The notes under the pieces: generated by a model
Databases searched by the model: none
The model's input: only the letters and a program-made list of their open reading frames with translations
Told to the model about the DNA's origin: nothing
In this document: in pieces, positions 7,329 through 14,469 of the stretch
How the letters are laid out: every line of letters starts with the position of its first letter
Numbering within the stretch: the first letter of the stretch is position 1
NCBI GenBank assembly: GCA_024692805.1
Contig: JAILMD010000009.1
Coordinates: 1-17,845, forward strand
Direction: 5' to 3'
Source: a bacterium
GTDB lineage: Bacteria > Bacillota > Clostridia > Christensenellales > UBA1242
Length of the DNA: 17,845 nt
Program-made: the position numbers and the translations under genes

Positions 7329-7934
7329 ATAATTTTTATAAGAACTAAGTTCAGTAAATCCCTGCTCACTAATTTTAAAAATTTTATCAAACCTAAAATT
7401 AGGCGAAATCTTTTCACGCGTTGCAATAACAACTAAACAATTTTGCTTAAGCGCTAAATCAACAACTTCACAAAGCAAATCTAAATCATCACTAACATTA
7501 GTAAATAAATCATCAATTAAAATAATTTTTGGCTCTTTAACTAGGGCTCTGATTAACGCTAATTTTTGTTTCTCAGCATATGTTAAATCTTTAACTAGTT
7601 TTAATTTATAATCAAAAAAATTAAACCTTGAAAGCAACTCATAAATAATTTTTTCATCTTTAATTTTCAAAATTTTAAGCGCATATTGTAAGTTAAAAAG
7701 AACACTTTTTTTATCAAAAAAAACCGGCTCGCTTGGTAAAAAAGAAACTTTAAATTTTGCTTTATTGTTAGTTTTTACGGATTTTTTGGCATATTTTTCA
7801 CAAAAACTTTCAAAAAATGCAGTTTTTCCAGAATCGGCTTCGCCAACAATTAAAACCTTATCAAGATCACCAAGGTTAATTGATGCTGTCATTTTTTCGT
7901 TATATTTAGTTTTAAAATCTAAACAAAAATCCAT
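7323..7934 (-). CDS. Stand-alone degenerate ABC-type ATPase
   Basis: A 203-residue nucleotide-binding domain of the ABC family. Walker A is intact (GEADSGKT, 31-38) after the beta strand DKVLIVG. The signature region is recognisable but degenerate: LTYAEKQKLALIRAL at 117-131 replaces LSGGQxQRxxxARAL. Walker B is IILIDDLF (137-144) with Asp142 where the catalytic Glu is usual. The switch position VVIATRE has Arg173 where His is expected, and the Q-loop region (FLPSEPVFF) lacks its glutamine. ATP binding is plausible; hydrolysis is doubtful or slow. No permease gene is nearby. It is short for a transporter ATPase, which is usually 220-260 residues. RBS AAAGGA is nine bases before the ATG; another ATG five bases upstream is out of frame. 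Role unknown. Confidence 0.85.
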   Translation of the reverse strand: MDFCLDFKTKYNEKMTASINLGDLDKVLIVGEADSGKTAFFESFCEKYAKKSVKTNNKAKFKVSFLPSEPVFFDKKSVLFNLQYALKILKIKDEKIIYELLSRFNFFDYKLKLVKDLTYAEKQKLALIRALVKEPKIILIDDLFTNVSDDLDLLCEVVDLALKQNCLVVIATREKISPNFRFDKIFKISEQGFTELSSYKNYF

Positions 7935-7961
7935 TTCATAATTTCCTTTAAAACTAAATAT

Positions 7962-7991
7962 ATTTTACTATGAAATTAATAAAAAAGGCAA
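7962..7991 (-). promoter_or_regulatory. Probable promoter of the ABC-type ATPase gene
   Basis: TTGCCT (7986-7991), an 18-bp spacer and TAAAAT (7962-7967), leftward, with the start predicted near 7955 and the ATG at 7934. It overlaps the first codons of the divergent gene at 7970, so the two promoters must share DNA. Confidence 0.4.
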
Positions 7992-8479
7992 GCATAATTA
8001 TCGTTTGTTTTATTGTCATAATTGAATCGCTCGTTTCGTTAAATAAATTATTTTTATATTTTGCATTAATAAAACAATCAAGCGCAACTAGCAAAGTTGG
8101 GACCTTTGTTGTTACAGTTTTAGAAGCAGGTTCTCTTAACCCTATTGACAACGCAACAGTTTGCATTGTTGAAACAAAAAAATATTATCAAACAAATAAC
8201 CATGGCTCAACCAATAAACTATCTGCCCCTATTCTTAATTCTTCCCCTTTAAATAATTCATTAGTTCAGCATTGGGGCGAAATAACACTTCTTGTTTATA
8301 AGCCTGGTTACGCTGACACAATTGTTTTTAACACTGCCATTTTTGTTGATAAAATTAGAATTGGAATAGTTGTTTTTCTTAACCCTATAATAAACAATGA
8401 AGATAACAAGCCAACAATTATTTCTGAAACGCCTGATGAGGTTTGGGTTAAAGAACTTATAAAACTCAATAAAAAATAG
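7970..8479 (+). CDS. Membrane-anchored protein with a carboxypeptidase-regulatory-like beta-sandwich
   Basis: 169 residues. After a basic start (MKLIKKAS), residues 9-35 form a hydrophobic segment (IIIVCFIVIIESLVSL) acting as signal anchor or signal peptide without a lipobox. Then comes GTFVVTVLEAGSLNPIDNATV, a Gly-rich turn, WGEITLLVYKPGYADTIVFNTAIF and VVFLNP. This matches the order of transthyretin-like/CarboxypepD_reg modules (V-x-V-x-(D/E)-x-x-x-x-P-I-x-x-A-x-V ... G-Y ... I-F ... V-x-L-x-P). A similar layout occurs, from memory, in spore cortex-lytic enzymes of clostridia, but no catalytic domain is attached here. The tail is Asn/Asp/Lys-rich. No Shine-Dalgarno sequence is visible in the 25 bases before the ATG, unlike the other genes here. 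It is the only complete plus-strand gene in the window. Function unknown. Confidence 0.8.
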   Translation: MKLIKKASIIIVCFIVIIESLVSLNKLFLYFALIKQSSATSKVGTFVVTVLEAGSLNPIDNATVCIVETKKYYQTNNHGSTNKLSAPILNSSPLNNSLVQHWGEITLLVYKPGYADTIVFNTAIFVDKIRIGIVVFLNPIINNEDNKPTIISETPDEVWVKELIKLNKK

Positions 8480-8502
8480 GCCCACGTTTTCGCGAGCCTA
8501 TT
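8471..8502. terminator. Terminator of hpf, shared with the convergent gene
   Basis: AATAGGC (8475-8481) pairs with GCCTATT (8496-8502), with further CG pairs around the loop TTTT. On the minus strand it is followed by a run of six Ts, making a good terminator for hpf. On the plus strand the tail is only moderately T-rich, so termination there is weaker. The TAG of the plus-strand gene lies in the stem. Confidence 0.75.
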
Positions 8503-8512
8503 AATTATTCTT

Positions 8513-9040
8513 TTATTGATGAGTTGTTATAATGCCATAGTCGCCATCATTTCTTATATAAGCAACTTTAACATCACCACTTTTTATATCTTGATAAATA
8601 TAGAATGAATGCCCCAAAAGATCCATTGCTTCAACTGCTTCATTATCAGTCATAGGAATAAGCTCATAATCTTTTCTCTTTGTTATTTTAGGAGCTTTGA
8701 AAACTGGGAGCTCGTCAAAGAACATAAGATCAGACAAATCTAATTGATTACGTTTTTTATCAATAAGTTTATCGCTGTGTTTTACTATTTGTTTTTCAAT
8801 TTTAGCAAGGCAAGCATCAAGGTTAGCATACATATTATCGCTTTCAACTTCACTTCTAACAAATAAACCATCAGCAGTTATTGTTACTTCCATTTTCTCC
8901 CTGTCATGAGAAGAAGAACAAACAACCTTGCAACTTGCGTTTTTGCCTAAATACTTCTCCATCTTGCTGACTTTTTTCATAATTAAGTCATTAAGTTTTT
9001 CTTTAACTTTATAATTTCTTTCTAAAATATCAACTTTCAT
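8513..9040 (-). CDS. hpf: Long-form ribosome hibernation promoting factor
   Basis: Hpf binds the 30S subunit and, in its long form, dimerises ribosomes into inactive 100S particles during stress or slow growth. The 175 residues carry the N-terminal S30AE domain at about 1-95 (KVDILERNYKVKEKLNDLIMKKV, KMEVTITADGLFVRSEVESDNMYANLDACLAKIEKQI), a linker, and the C-terminal dimerisation domain at 122-175 (RKDYELIPMTDNEAVEAMDLLGHSFYIYQD, DVKVAYIRNDGDYGII). The C-terminal domain marks it as long type rather than the short proteobacterial one. The ATG has AAGGAGAG upstream. It lies 55 bp after clpC; a weak promoter can be read in the gap, and readthrough from the clpC operon is also likely because no terminator separates them. 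Confidence 0.95.
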   Translation of the reverse strand: MKVDILERNYKVKEKLNDLIMKKVSKMEKYLGKNASCKVVCSSSHDREKMEVTITADGLFVRSEVESDNMYANLDACLAKIEKQIVKHSDKLIDKKRNQLDLSDLMFFDELPVFKAPKITKRKDYELIPMTDNEAVEAMDLLGHSFYIYQDIKSGDVKVAYIRNDGDYGIITTHQ

Positions 9041-9061
9041 AATTAATCTCTCCTTATTAAT

Positions 9062-9090
9062 ATTTTAACTTATTTTATAAATTTATCCAA
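9062..9090 (-). promoter_or_regulatory. Possible promoter of hpf
   Basis: TTGGAT (9085-9090), a 17-bp spacer and TAAAAT (9062-9067) between clpC and hpf, leftward, giving a ~15-base leader that contains the AAGGAGAG site. The match to consensus is moderate. Confidence 0.4.
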
Positions 9091-9095
9091 ATCAA

Positions 9096-11669
9096 TTAGT
9101 CTTCTTTAGCGGTAAAAGTAAACTTCCCATCTCTAAATCCAACCGTTACAACACTTCCCTCGCCAAATTGACCGCTTAAAATGCTTTCAGCAAGGCTGTC
9201 TTCAATCTTCTGTTCAATAAATCTTTTAAGTGGTCTTGCACCATATTCAGCGCTATAACCTTTATCAATAATTTCGTCCATTGCGCCCTTTGTTAGTCTA
9301 AGGGTTATCTTTTTATCTTGTAACTTATTATTAAGGTTATTGATTAAAATTGAAGCGATTTTACTAATATCTGCTTTGCTTAATCTATCAAAAATACAGA
9401 TAACATCAACCCTATTTAAAAACTCTGGTTTAAACTTCTCTTGAAGCGATTTCATTAAGTGCTCTTTAACGTCAACTTTATTGTCTTCGCCATCATCAAA
9501 GCCAAGTCTCTTGCTTGCTTTAGGAAGGTCGCTAACGCCACAGTTTGAAGTCATAATAACAATAGTATTTTTAAAGTTAACCGTTCGGCCTTGGCTATCA
9601 GTTAATCTTCCGTCATCAAGAATTTGAAGCATAATATTAAACACGTCTGGGTGCGCCTTTTCAATTTCATCAAACAAGATAACGCTATATGGTTTCCTTC
9701 TAACCTGCTCAGTTAATTGTCCGCCATCTTCGTGGCCAACATATCCTGGAGGTGCGCCAATAAGTTTTGCAACAGAATGAGATTCCATAAACTCACTCAT
9801 ATCAATTCTTATAACCATATTCTCATCATCAAACATTGCTTCAGCAAGCGCCTTAGCAAGCTCTGTTTTACCAACACCGGTTGGGCCTAAGAATATAAAT
9901 GAGCCAATTGGGCGCTTTGGGTCTTTAAGCCCTGCTCTTGCCCTTCTTATTGCCTTACTAACAGCACTAACGGCTTCTTCTTGGCCAATAACACGTTTAT
10001 GTAAAATTTCTTCAAGGTGAACTAGTTTATCTTTTTCAGTTTCAGTTAGTTTTGTTACCGGAATTTTAGTCCAACTTGAAACAACCCTTGCTATATCTTC
10101 GCTTGTTACAACGCCAAAACTTGTTGTTTCGCTTTTCCATTCTTTTTTAGCATTTTCAATCTTCTCACGAATTTTATCTGCCTCTAACTTATATTCGTTT
10201 GCCTTATCATAGTCTTCGCTTTTGCTGGCTTCAAGTTTCATTATTTCAAAGTCTTTAAGTTTGGCTTCAAGTTCTTTAAGATTTTCTGGAGCCTTTGCGC
10301 CATTAACTTTAGCGCGGCTGCTCGCTTCATCAATAAGGTCAATCGCTTTATCTGGAAGGCTTCTATCCATAATATATCTAACTGAAAGGTTAACTGCTGC
10401 TTCAATAGCATCATCAGTTATTTTAACCTTATGGAATGCTTCATAAGAGTTTCTTATTCCCTTTAAAATCTTAATGGCATCACTAACGCTTGGTTGCTCA
10501 ACAATTATTGGTTGAAATCTTCTTTCAAGCGCTTTATCTTTTTCAATAAACTGTCTATATTCTTCAGTTGTTGTTGCGCCGATCGTTTGCATTTCACCAC
10601 GCGCAAGATATGGCTTTAACATATCGCTTGGGCTAACTTCACCCTCTTTGCTTCCTGCTTGAGCAAGCATATGAATTTCATCAATAAAAACAATTATATT
10701 TTTAGCAGAAATAATTGTGTTGATAGCGTTTTTAAGTTTTTCTTCCATACTACCACGATATTTTGTTCCAGCCATAAGCGAACCAATATCAAGGCTAAAA
10801 ATAATCTTATTTTGTAAAAATTCAGGAACGTCGCCTTTAACAATTGCTTGAGCAAGCCCTTCAATAACTGCGCTCTTGCCAACGCCGGCATCACCAATTA
10901 AAACAGGGTTATTTTTTGTTTTTCTGCAAAGAATTTCAATAATTCTTGCCGTTTCTTTTTCCCTGCCAATAATTGGGTCCATCTTGCCTGAACGAGCCCT
11001 AGCCGTCATATCAATTCCCATATCTTGTAAAACTTCAGGAAGATTAGCGTTTATGTTAGCCTGACGCTCTTGAGTTCGCTTAATCTGCTCACTTTCATAA
11101 TTGTTTGGAGCAGGTTTTGTTTTTTGAAGAATAACTGTTGTTTGAGGATCTGAAAGAATATCGTTAAACCTATCAAAAACAGAGCCCATATTAAAGAAAT
11201 CATCATCATAATTTGTTCCCCTGATTGCATCAGCTGTTCTTTTAAGCAATGATGAAATATTAACATTAAAATAGTCTTTTAAAATGTTAACAGCACTGCT
11301 TGAATCATCAGAAAGAAGCGCAAATAAAACGTCTTCGCTAACAACATAATTTTCACCCATATCATAAGCAATTTTAAAGGCCGTTTCAATTATATTTTTA
11401 ACTCTTGGCGTAAAGTCATATTTATTTGCAACTGCACTAGAAGAAAATGGCTTCTTTTGCCTAATAACTTTTTCAACTTCGCCCTTTGTTACGCCAACTT
11501 CTTTTAAAAGCCTTGTTGCAACGCTACCTTCAACGCTAACAAGCCCATAAAGCAAATATTCAGTTCCTATTTGCTGGTCATGAAGATCAACAGCAAGTTT
11601 AGCAGCAGTTGATAAAACCTTTTTACAATTTGGCGTCATGTTTTCGCCATCAATGTTAATATAATCCAT
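9096..11669 (-). CDS. clpC: ClpC AAA+ unfoldase of the ClpCP protease
   Basis: ClpC unfolds proteins, including those marked with phosphoarginine, and feeds them to ClpP. The 857 residues are slightly longer than usual. Domains: N-terminal repeat domain at 1-145 (MTPNCKKVLSTAAKLA, QQIGTEYLLYGL); AAA-1 with Walker A GDAGVGKS (259-266) and Walker B IIVFIDEIH (325-333); a coiled M-domain with UVR-like sequence at about 460-512, the usual McsB/MecA contact; AAA-2 with Walker A GPTGVGKT (595-602) and Walker B ILFDEIEKAH (664-673); and a ClpP-docking tripeptide LGF at 722-724. About 40 extra residues rich in Asp/Phe and Gln/Thr (150-200) join the N domain to AAA-1. GGAGG is four bases before the ATG. 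It is the fourth gene of the ctsR operon. clpP itself is not in the window. Confidence 0.98.
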   Translation of the reverse strand: MDYINIDGENMTPNCKKVLSTAAKLAVDLHDQQIGTEYLLYGLVSVEGSVATRLLKEVGVTKGEVEKVIRQKKPFSSSAVANKYDFTPRVKNIIETAFKIAYDMGENYVVSEDVLFALLSDDSSSAVNILKDYFNVNISSLLKRTADAIRGTNYDDDFFNMGSVFDRFNDILSDPQTTVILQKTKPAPNNYESEQIKRTQERQANINANLPEVLQDMGIDMTARARSGKMDPIIGREKETARIIEILCRKTKNNPVLIGDAGVGKSAVIEGLAQAIVKGDVPEFLQNKIIFSLDIGSLMAGTKYRGSMEEKLKNAINTIISAKNIIVFIDEIHMLAQAGSKEGEVSPSDMLKPYLARGEMQTIGATTTEEYRQFIEKDKALERRFQPIIVEQPSVSDAIKILKGIRNSYEAFHKVKITDDAIEAAVNLSVRYIMDRSLPDKAIDLIDEASSRAKVNGAKAPENLKELEAKLKDFEIMKLEASKSEDYDKANEYKLEADKIREKIENAKKEWKSETTSFGVVTSEDIARVVSSWTKIPVTKLTETEKDKLVHLEEILHKRVIGQEEAVSAVSKAIRRARAGLKDPKRPIGSFIFLGPTGVGKTELAKALAEAMFDDENMVIRIDMSEFMESHSVAKLIGAPPGYVGHEDGGQLTEQVRRKPYSVILFDEIEKAHPDVFNIMLQILDDGRLTDSQGRTVNFKNTIVIMTSNCGVSDLPKASKRLGFDDGEDNKVDVKEHLMKSLQEKFKPEFLNRVDVICIFDRLSKADISKIASILINNLNNKLQDKKITLRLTKGAMDEIIDKGYSAEYGARPLKRFIEQKIEDSLAESILSGQFGEGSVVTVGFRDGKFTFTAKED

Positions 11670-11677
11670 AATTCCTC

Positions 11678-12688
11678 CTATTTAATTCTTTGATTTCTTA
11701 ATTTTTCTCTAACATATTTTGCTCTGTAAATACCTTCATCTTCACCATCAAGGTCAAGCCCTAATGATTTGCTAAGGTTATGGTGGAGCGTTTCAACAAA
11801 TAGTTTATCGCAAATTCCGTTATCTTTAAGCCTTAAAATTCCAAGCGCTATTCCCATTTTTATTTCGCCACAAAACTTATAAACTTCATCGCTTGAAAGA
11901 GTATAGCAATTTGTCATTATTCCATAGGCTCTTAAAACCCTATCAGTTATTTCTGTTTCACGATTAGCCTTTAACTTCATTCGCTCTTTATTTTCAATTT
12001 CACAAAGTTTTAAAACCGCTTCTTTAACTGAAGCAATTATTTCCTTTTCGGTTGAACCTAAACTTCGTGAATTGCTTATTTGATACATAAACCCATCAAA
12101 CCCAGAACTTTCGCCATAAACTCCGCGAACGCAAATTCCCCTGTTTGATAATTGGTTTATAACGTTATTCATTTCGCCACTTAAAGTAATTGCTGGTAAA
12201 AAGCACATAACTGACGATCTCATTTCTGTTCCAAGGTTAGTTATGCAACTCGTTAAAAAGCCAAACTTAGAACTAAACGCAATATCTAGTTTTTCGAGCA
12301 TTTTGTTATCATAGTTATTTAAAATATCATAAGCCCTTTCAAGATCAAGCCCCCTTAAAAAACATTGCGCTCTAATATGATCTTCTTCGTTAATCATAAT
12401 AGAAACTGTTTCATCATGATTAAGAATAACAGCGCCATAATCTTTTTGTTCAATAAGATCACTGCTTATTAAGTGTTTTTCTTGCATAACGCCAGCGTCA
12501 CGGCTGCTTAAAGTTTTCATATTATAAATTTTAAACTCGTCAAGCGAACCAAGCGCTCTTAAACTAAGGTCTAAAACCTTTTTCCCTTGCTCTTTGTTTA
12601 TTCTTTGAGGCATTGGAAAACTAGCAATGTTTCTTGCAAGCCTAATCCTAGAAGAAACAACAATAGAACTAATATCAAAAACTGCCAT
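11678..12688 (-). CDS. mcsB: Protein arginine kinase McsB
   Basis: McsB phosphorylates arginines on proteins, marking them for ClpCP and relieving CtsR repression. It belongs to the guanido (ATP:guanido) phosphotransferase fold. Visible signatures are the N-terminal VVSSRIRLARNIASFPMP (11-27), the catalytic region IMINEEDHIRAQCFLRGLDL (97-116, with the NEEDH motif), the domain GFLTSCITNLGTEMRSSVM that binds nucleotide, and the glycine-rich GVYGESSGFDGFMYQISNSRSLG near 190-210. The C-terminal YRAKYVREKLRNQR contains the arginine-rich end expected for phosphoarginine recognition. At 336 residues it is somewhat shorter than the Bacillus subtilis protein. GGGG lies eleven bases before the ATG, and the gene overlaps mcsA by 14 bp, implying coupled translation. 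It ends 8 bp before clpC. Confidence 0.97.
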   Translation of the reverse strand: MAVFDISSIVVSSRIRLARNIASFPMPQRINKEQGKKVLDLSLRALGSLDEFKIYNMKTLSSRDAGVMQEKHLISSDLIEQKDYGAVILNHDETVSIMINEEDHIRAQCFLRGLDLERAYDILNNYDNKMLEKLDIAFSSKFGFLTSCITNLGTEMRSSVMCFLPAITLSGEMNNVINQLSNRGICVRGVYGESSGFDGFMYQISNSRSLGSTEKEIIASVKEAVLKLCEIENKERMKLKANRETEITDRVLRAYGIMTNCYTLSSDEVYKFCGEIKMGIALGILRLKDNGICDKLFVETLHHNLSKSLGLDLDGEDEGIYRAKYVREKLRNQRIK

Positions 12689-13040
12689 TATCGTTTCCCC
12701 TTAATGCTATAATTTTTCTCTTAATTTCTTCAGCACGAACATAGTCGCGGTTAGAAACTGCCTCTTTTTCTTGGTTGCTAAGTTCAGCAAGTTCAGCTAG
12801 AATTTTAGCCCTTGTTAAGTCTTTCTTTGGGGTTTTACCAACGTGCTCACAGCGCCCGTGATAATTTCTTGCAAGCGCTTCAATTTCGCTTTCAAAAACC
12901 TTATAACAATTAGAACACCCAACGAAATAGGTTTCATTTAAATCGCTTAACATTTGACTGCAAATTGGGCAAGTTTTTTCTCCGCCAAAGCCTGAAAACT
13001 CATCAGTCCAAATTATCTTATGATTCTCAAATTCGTCCAT
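12675..13040 (-). CDS. mcsA: McsA, activator of the McsB kinase (short form)
   Basis: McsA is the zinc-binding adaptor that activates McsB. The protein has one zinc finger, CPIC (25-28 of the longer reading) and CSNC (43-46), in the pattern of the second finger of Bacillus McsA (ACPxC...GRFGCSECYKTF). A UVR domain at about 83-117 follows (ELAELSNQEKEAVSNRDYVRAEEIKRKIIAL). Known McsA proteins are around 180 residues with another CxxC pair at the N-terminus; this one has 121 and lacks that finger. Two adjacent ATGs exist (13041-13043 and 13038-13040); the second is preferred because GGGG is then six bases upstream rather than three. The gene overlaps both ctsR and mcsB by 14 bp. Confidence 0.93.
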   Translation of the reverse strand: MDEFENHKIIWTDEFSGFGGEKTCPICSQMLSDLNETYFVGCSNCYKVFESEIEALARNYHGRCEHVGKTPKKDLTRAKILAELAELSNQEKEAVSNRDYVRAEEIKRKIIALRGNDNGSF

Positions 13041-13506
13041 CATTTTCCCCTTTGTTTTCCATTAAATAAACTAACATTGACTTAAATTGTTGCGCCCTAA
13101 TCTTATCTCTTAAATCAAATGGCGAACTAAGCGCAGAATCACTAATTAAAGATAGAATTAATTTTTCATCACTCTCTTTTAAAACTTCTTCACTAACAAG
13201 ATTCTTAACAATTTGTTTAGCCCTGTTAAAAGATAGTTCATCGCCAACCCTGTTTAAAACAACGCTAAGTATTGCATCATCACTAACAGGAATTTTAGTT
13301 ATTTTAATAAAGCCGCCACCACCTCGCCTGCTGACCTTGTTAAAGCCCCTATCTAAAGTAAACCTTGTTTCTAAAACATAGTTTATTTGGCTTGGTGAGC
13401 AAGCAAAATAATTGGCAAGCTCGTTTCGAGAGATATTAAGCTCCCTTTCTTGCCCTAAAGCATCAAGAATAAAATTTTCAATTATATCGCTAATACTATT
13501 TCCCAT
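13027..13506 (-). CDS. ctsR: Class III heat-shock repressor CtsR
   Basis: CtsR is a dimeric winged-helix repressor of clp genes; it lets go of DNA on heat and is controlled by McsB and ClpC. The 159 residues cover the N-terminal wHTH (SISDIIENFILDAL, ISRNELANYFACSPSQINYVLETRFTLDRGF), the glycine-rich wing RRGGGGFIKI at 60-69 whose arginine touches the DNA and serves as thermosensor loop, and a C-terminal four-helix dimer/ClpC-contact domain from ~80 on. It is the first gene of the operon, with a matching operator immediately upstream at 13527-13543, which supports autoregulation. The ATG has GGGGGTAAA upstream. Length and motifs are normal. Confidence 0.97.
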   Translation of the reverse strand: MGNSISDIIENFILDALGQERELNISRNELANYFACSPSQINYVLETRFTLDRGFNKVSRRGGGGFIKITKIPVSDDAILSVVLNRVGDELSFNRAKQIVKNLVSEEVLKESDEKLILSLISDSALSSPFDLRDKIRAQQFKSMLVYLMENKGENDGRI

Positions 13507-13526
13507 TTTACCCCCAAACTAAAAAG

Positions 13527-13543
13527 TTTGACTTTCTTTGACC
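13527..13543 (-). promoter_or_regulatory. CtsR operator
   Basis: On the minus strand GGTCAAA-GAA-AGTCAAA, a tandem heptamer with a 3-bp spacer, matches the CtsR consensus (A/GGTCAAANANA/GGTCAAA). It sits just downstream of the predicted transcription start and about 20 bp before the ctsR ATG, where binding would block transcription. Confidence 0.93.
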
Positions 13544-13555
13544 TTTCATAAATAT

Positions 13556-13582
13556 ATTATACCCTCAGTTTTTAAAAGTCAA
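13556..13582 (-). promoter_or_regulatory. Promoter of the ctsR-mcsA-mcsB-clpC operon
   Basis: A perfect -10 TATAAT (13556-13561) and -35 TTGACT (13577-13582), but with a 15-bp spacer, shorter than the usual 17. The predicted start near 13549 places the CtsR operator at roughly +6 to +22. Confidence 0.7.
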
Positions 13583-13602
13583 CATAAATTGACCTATTTT
13601 TA

Positions 13603-13629
13603 AAAAATAAAACGAGGCAAAATGCCTCG
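13603..13629 (-). terminator. Terminator of the PIN-like two-gene unit
   Basis: On the minus strand CGAGGCA pairs with TGCCTCG (arms 13623-13629 and 13613-13619) around a 3-base loop, followed by TTTTATTTTTT. It begins 4 bp after the PIN-like gene's stop codon and separates it from the ctsR promoter. Confidence 0.85.
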
Positions 13630-13632
13630 CTT

Positions 13633-14469
13633 TTATAATCTTTCAAATTCTCCTGGAGTTATTCTTCTTGTTTTTGGCTTAACTCTAAAATCAAAAGTTG
13701 TATCTTCAGTTTCTGACATAAACTTTTTCATAACCTGACTAAAATGATAAGGCTTTGGAAGAACAACCTCTTTTTCACCATTAGCATTAGACAATTCTTT
13801 CTTATATCCCCTTAATTCGTTAATAGCACAAATTCCAAACTTTCTTGTTCTTCCTGAAATGTTTTCCACTTCATCATTAAAAATATAATCTTTGGCGTTA
13901 AAAGTTAAAAGATCAATTCCGTGAACCGTTGCTTCTGCCATAATCATGCTATCACTTGGAATTCGCCCAATTTTATTCCCTGTTAAAATTACTGGCATTG
14001 GAGCATCATGTTTTTTGCCTTTGCAAACAAATGGCTGAGTATAGGCTCTCGCAAGCCCTCTTAAATTGCTAATAAACTCAACTTTATCTTTACGTTTTGA
14101 ATCATCAAATTTTAGCATTGTTTTGCAAAGGAGTTCCTTAAAATCTTCTCTAAATATTTCGTTTTCTTTTTTACATGCATAATCACAAACTTCGCCAAAC
14201 GCAGTGTAAGGAACAACAAATTTAACTCTTGGCTTTTTTATAGGAACAACATTATCATTTTCATCACGAGTAAATAAAAAGTTTTGATAAGCATAGGTTA
14301 ATTCTGGCAAACTTTTCATAATTGATTGATTAGATAAATAGTATGCCATTTTTTCATCAAAAGGTTGCCTATTCCTTCCGCCTGGAAAATAATGATGTAA
14401 AAGAGCAAGATTTATTATCGCATCACTATCAAGGGCAAAATATATCGTTTCTTCTTCGTTACCTATCAT
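13633..14469 (-). CDS. Large PIN-like domain protein, putative ribonuclease
   Basis: I do not recognise the family, but the acidic pattern of a PIN nuclease fold is visible. Numbering from the TTG at 14481 (282 residues): D18 in YFALDSDAIINLALL, E97 in VPYTAFGEVCDY, D177 in IPSDSMIMAEATVHGIDLLTFNAKDYIF, and D198. PIN domains cut single-stranded RNA with Mg2+ or Mn2+. Toxin-type PIN proteins are ~130 residues; here the intervals D18-E97 and E97-D177 are each ~80 residues, so there are insertions, including a basic/acidic stretch at 110-150 and a basic C-terminal tail (RVKPKTRR). The ATG at 14467-14469 is chosen over the TTG, which has no usable ribosome site; it overlaps the small upstream gene by 11 bp, so translation is probably coupled. 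Nuclease activity is inference. Confidence 0.72.
   Translation of the reverse strand: MIGNEEETIYFALDSDAIINLALLHHYFPGGRNRQPFDEKMAYYLSNQSIMKSLPELTYAYQNFLFTRDENDNVVPIKKPRVKFVVPYTAFGEVCDYACKKENEIFREDFKELLCKTMLKFDDSKRKDKVEFISNLRGLARAYTQPFVCKGKKHDAPMPVILTGNKIGRIPSDSMIMAEATVHGIDLLTFNAKDYIFNDEVENISGRTRKFGICAINELRGYKKELSNANGEKEVVLPKPYHFSQVMKKFMSETEDTTFDFRVKPKTRRITPGEFERL

Noticed and set aside
7954..8166. Open frame of 70 codons on the minus strand opposite the 7970 gene
   Set aside because: The plus-strand frame has a signal anchor and a beta-sandwich pattern, whereas this one has no ribosome site and its tail is the antisense of the hydrophobic segment.
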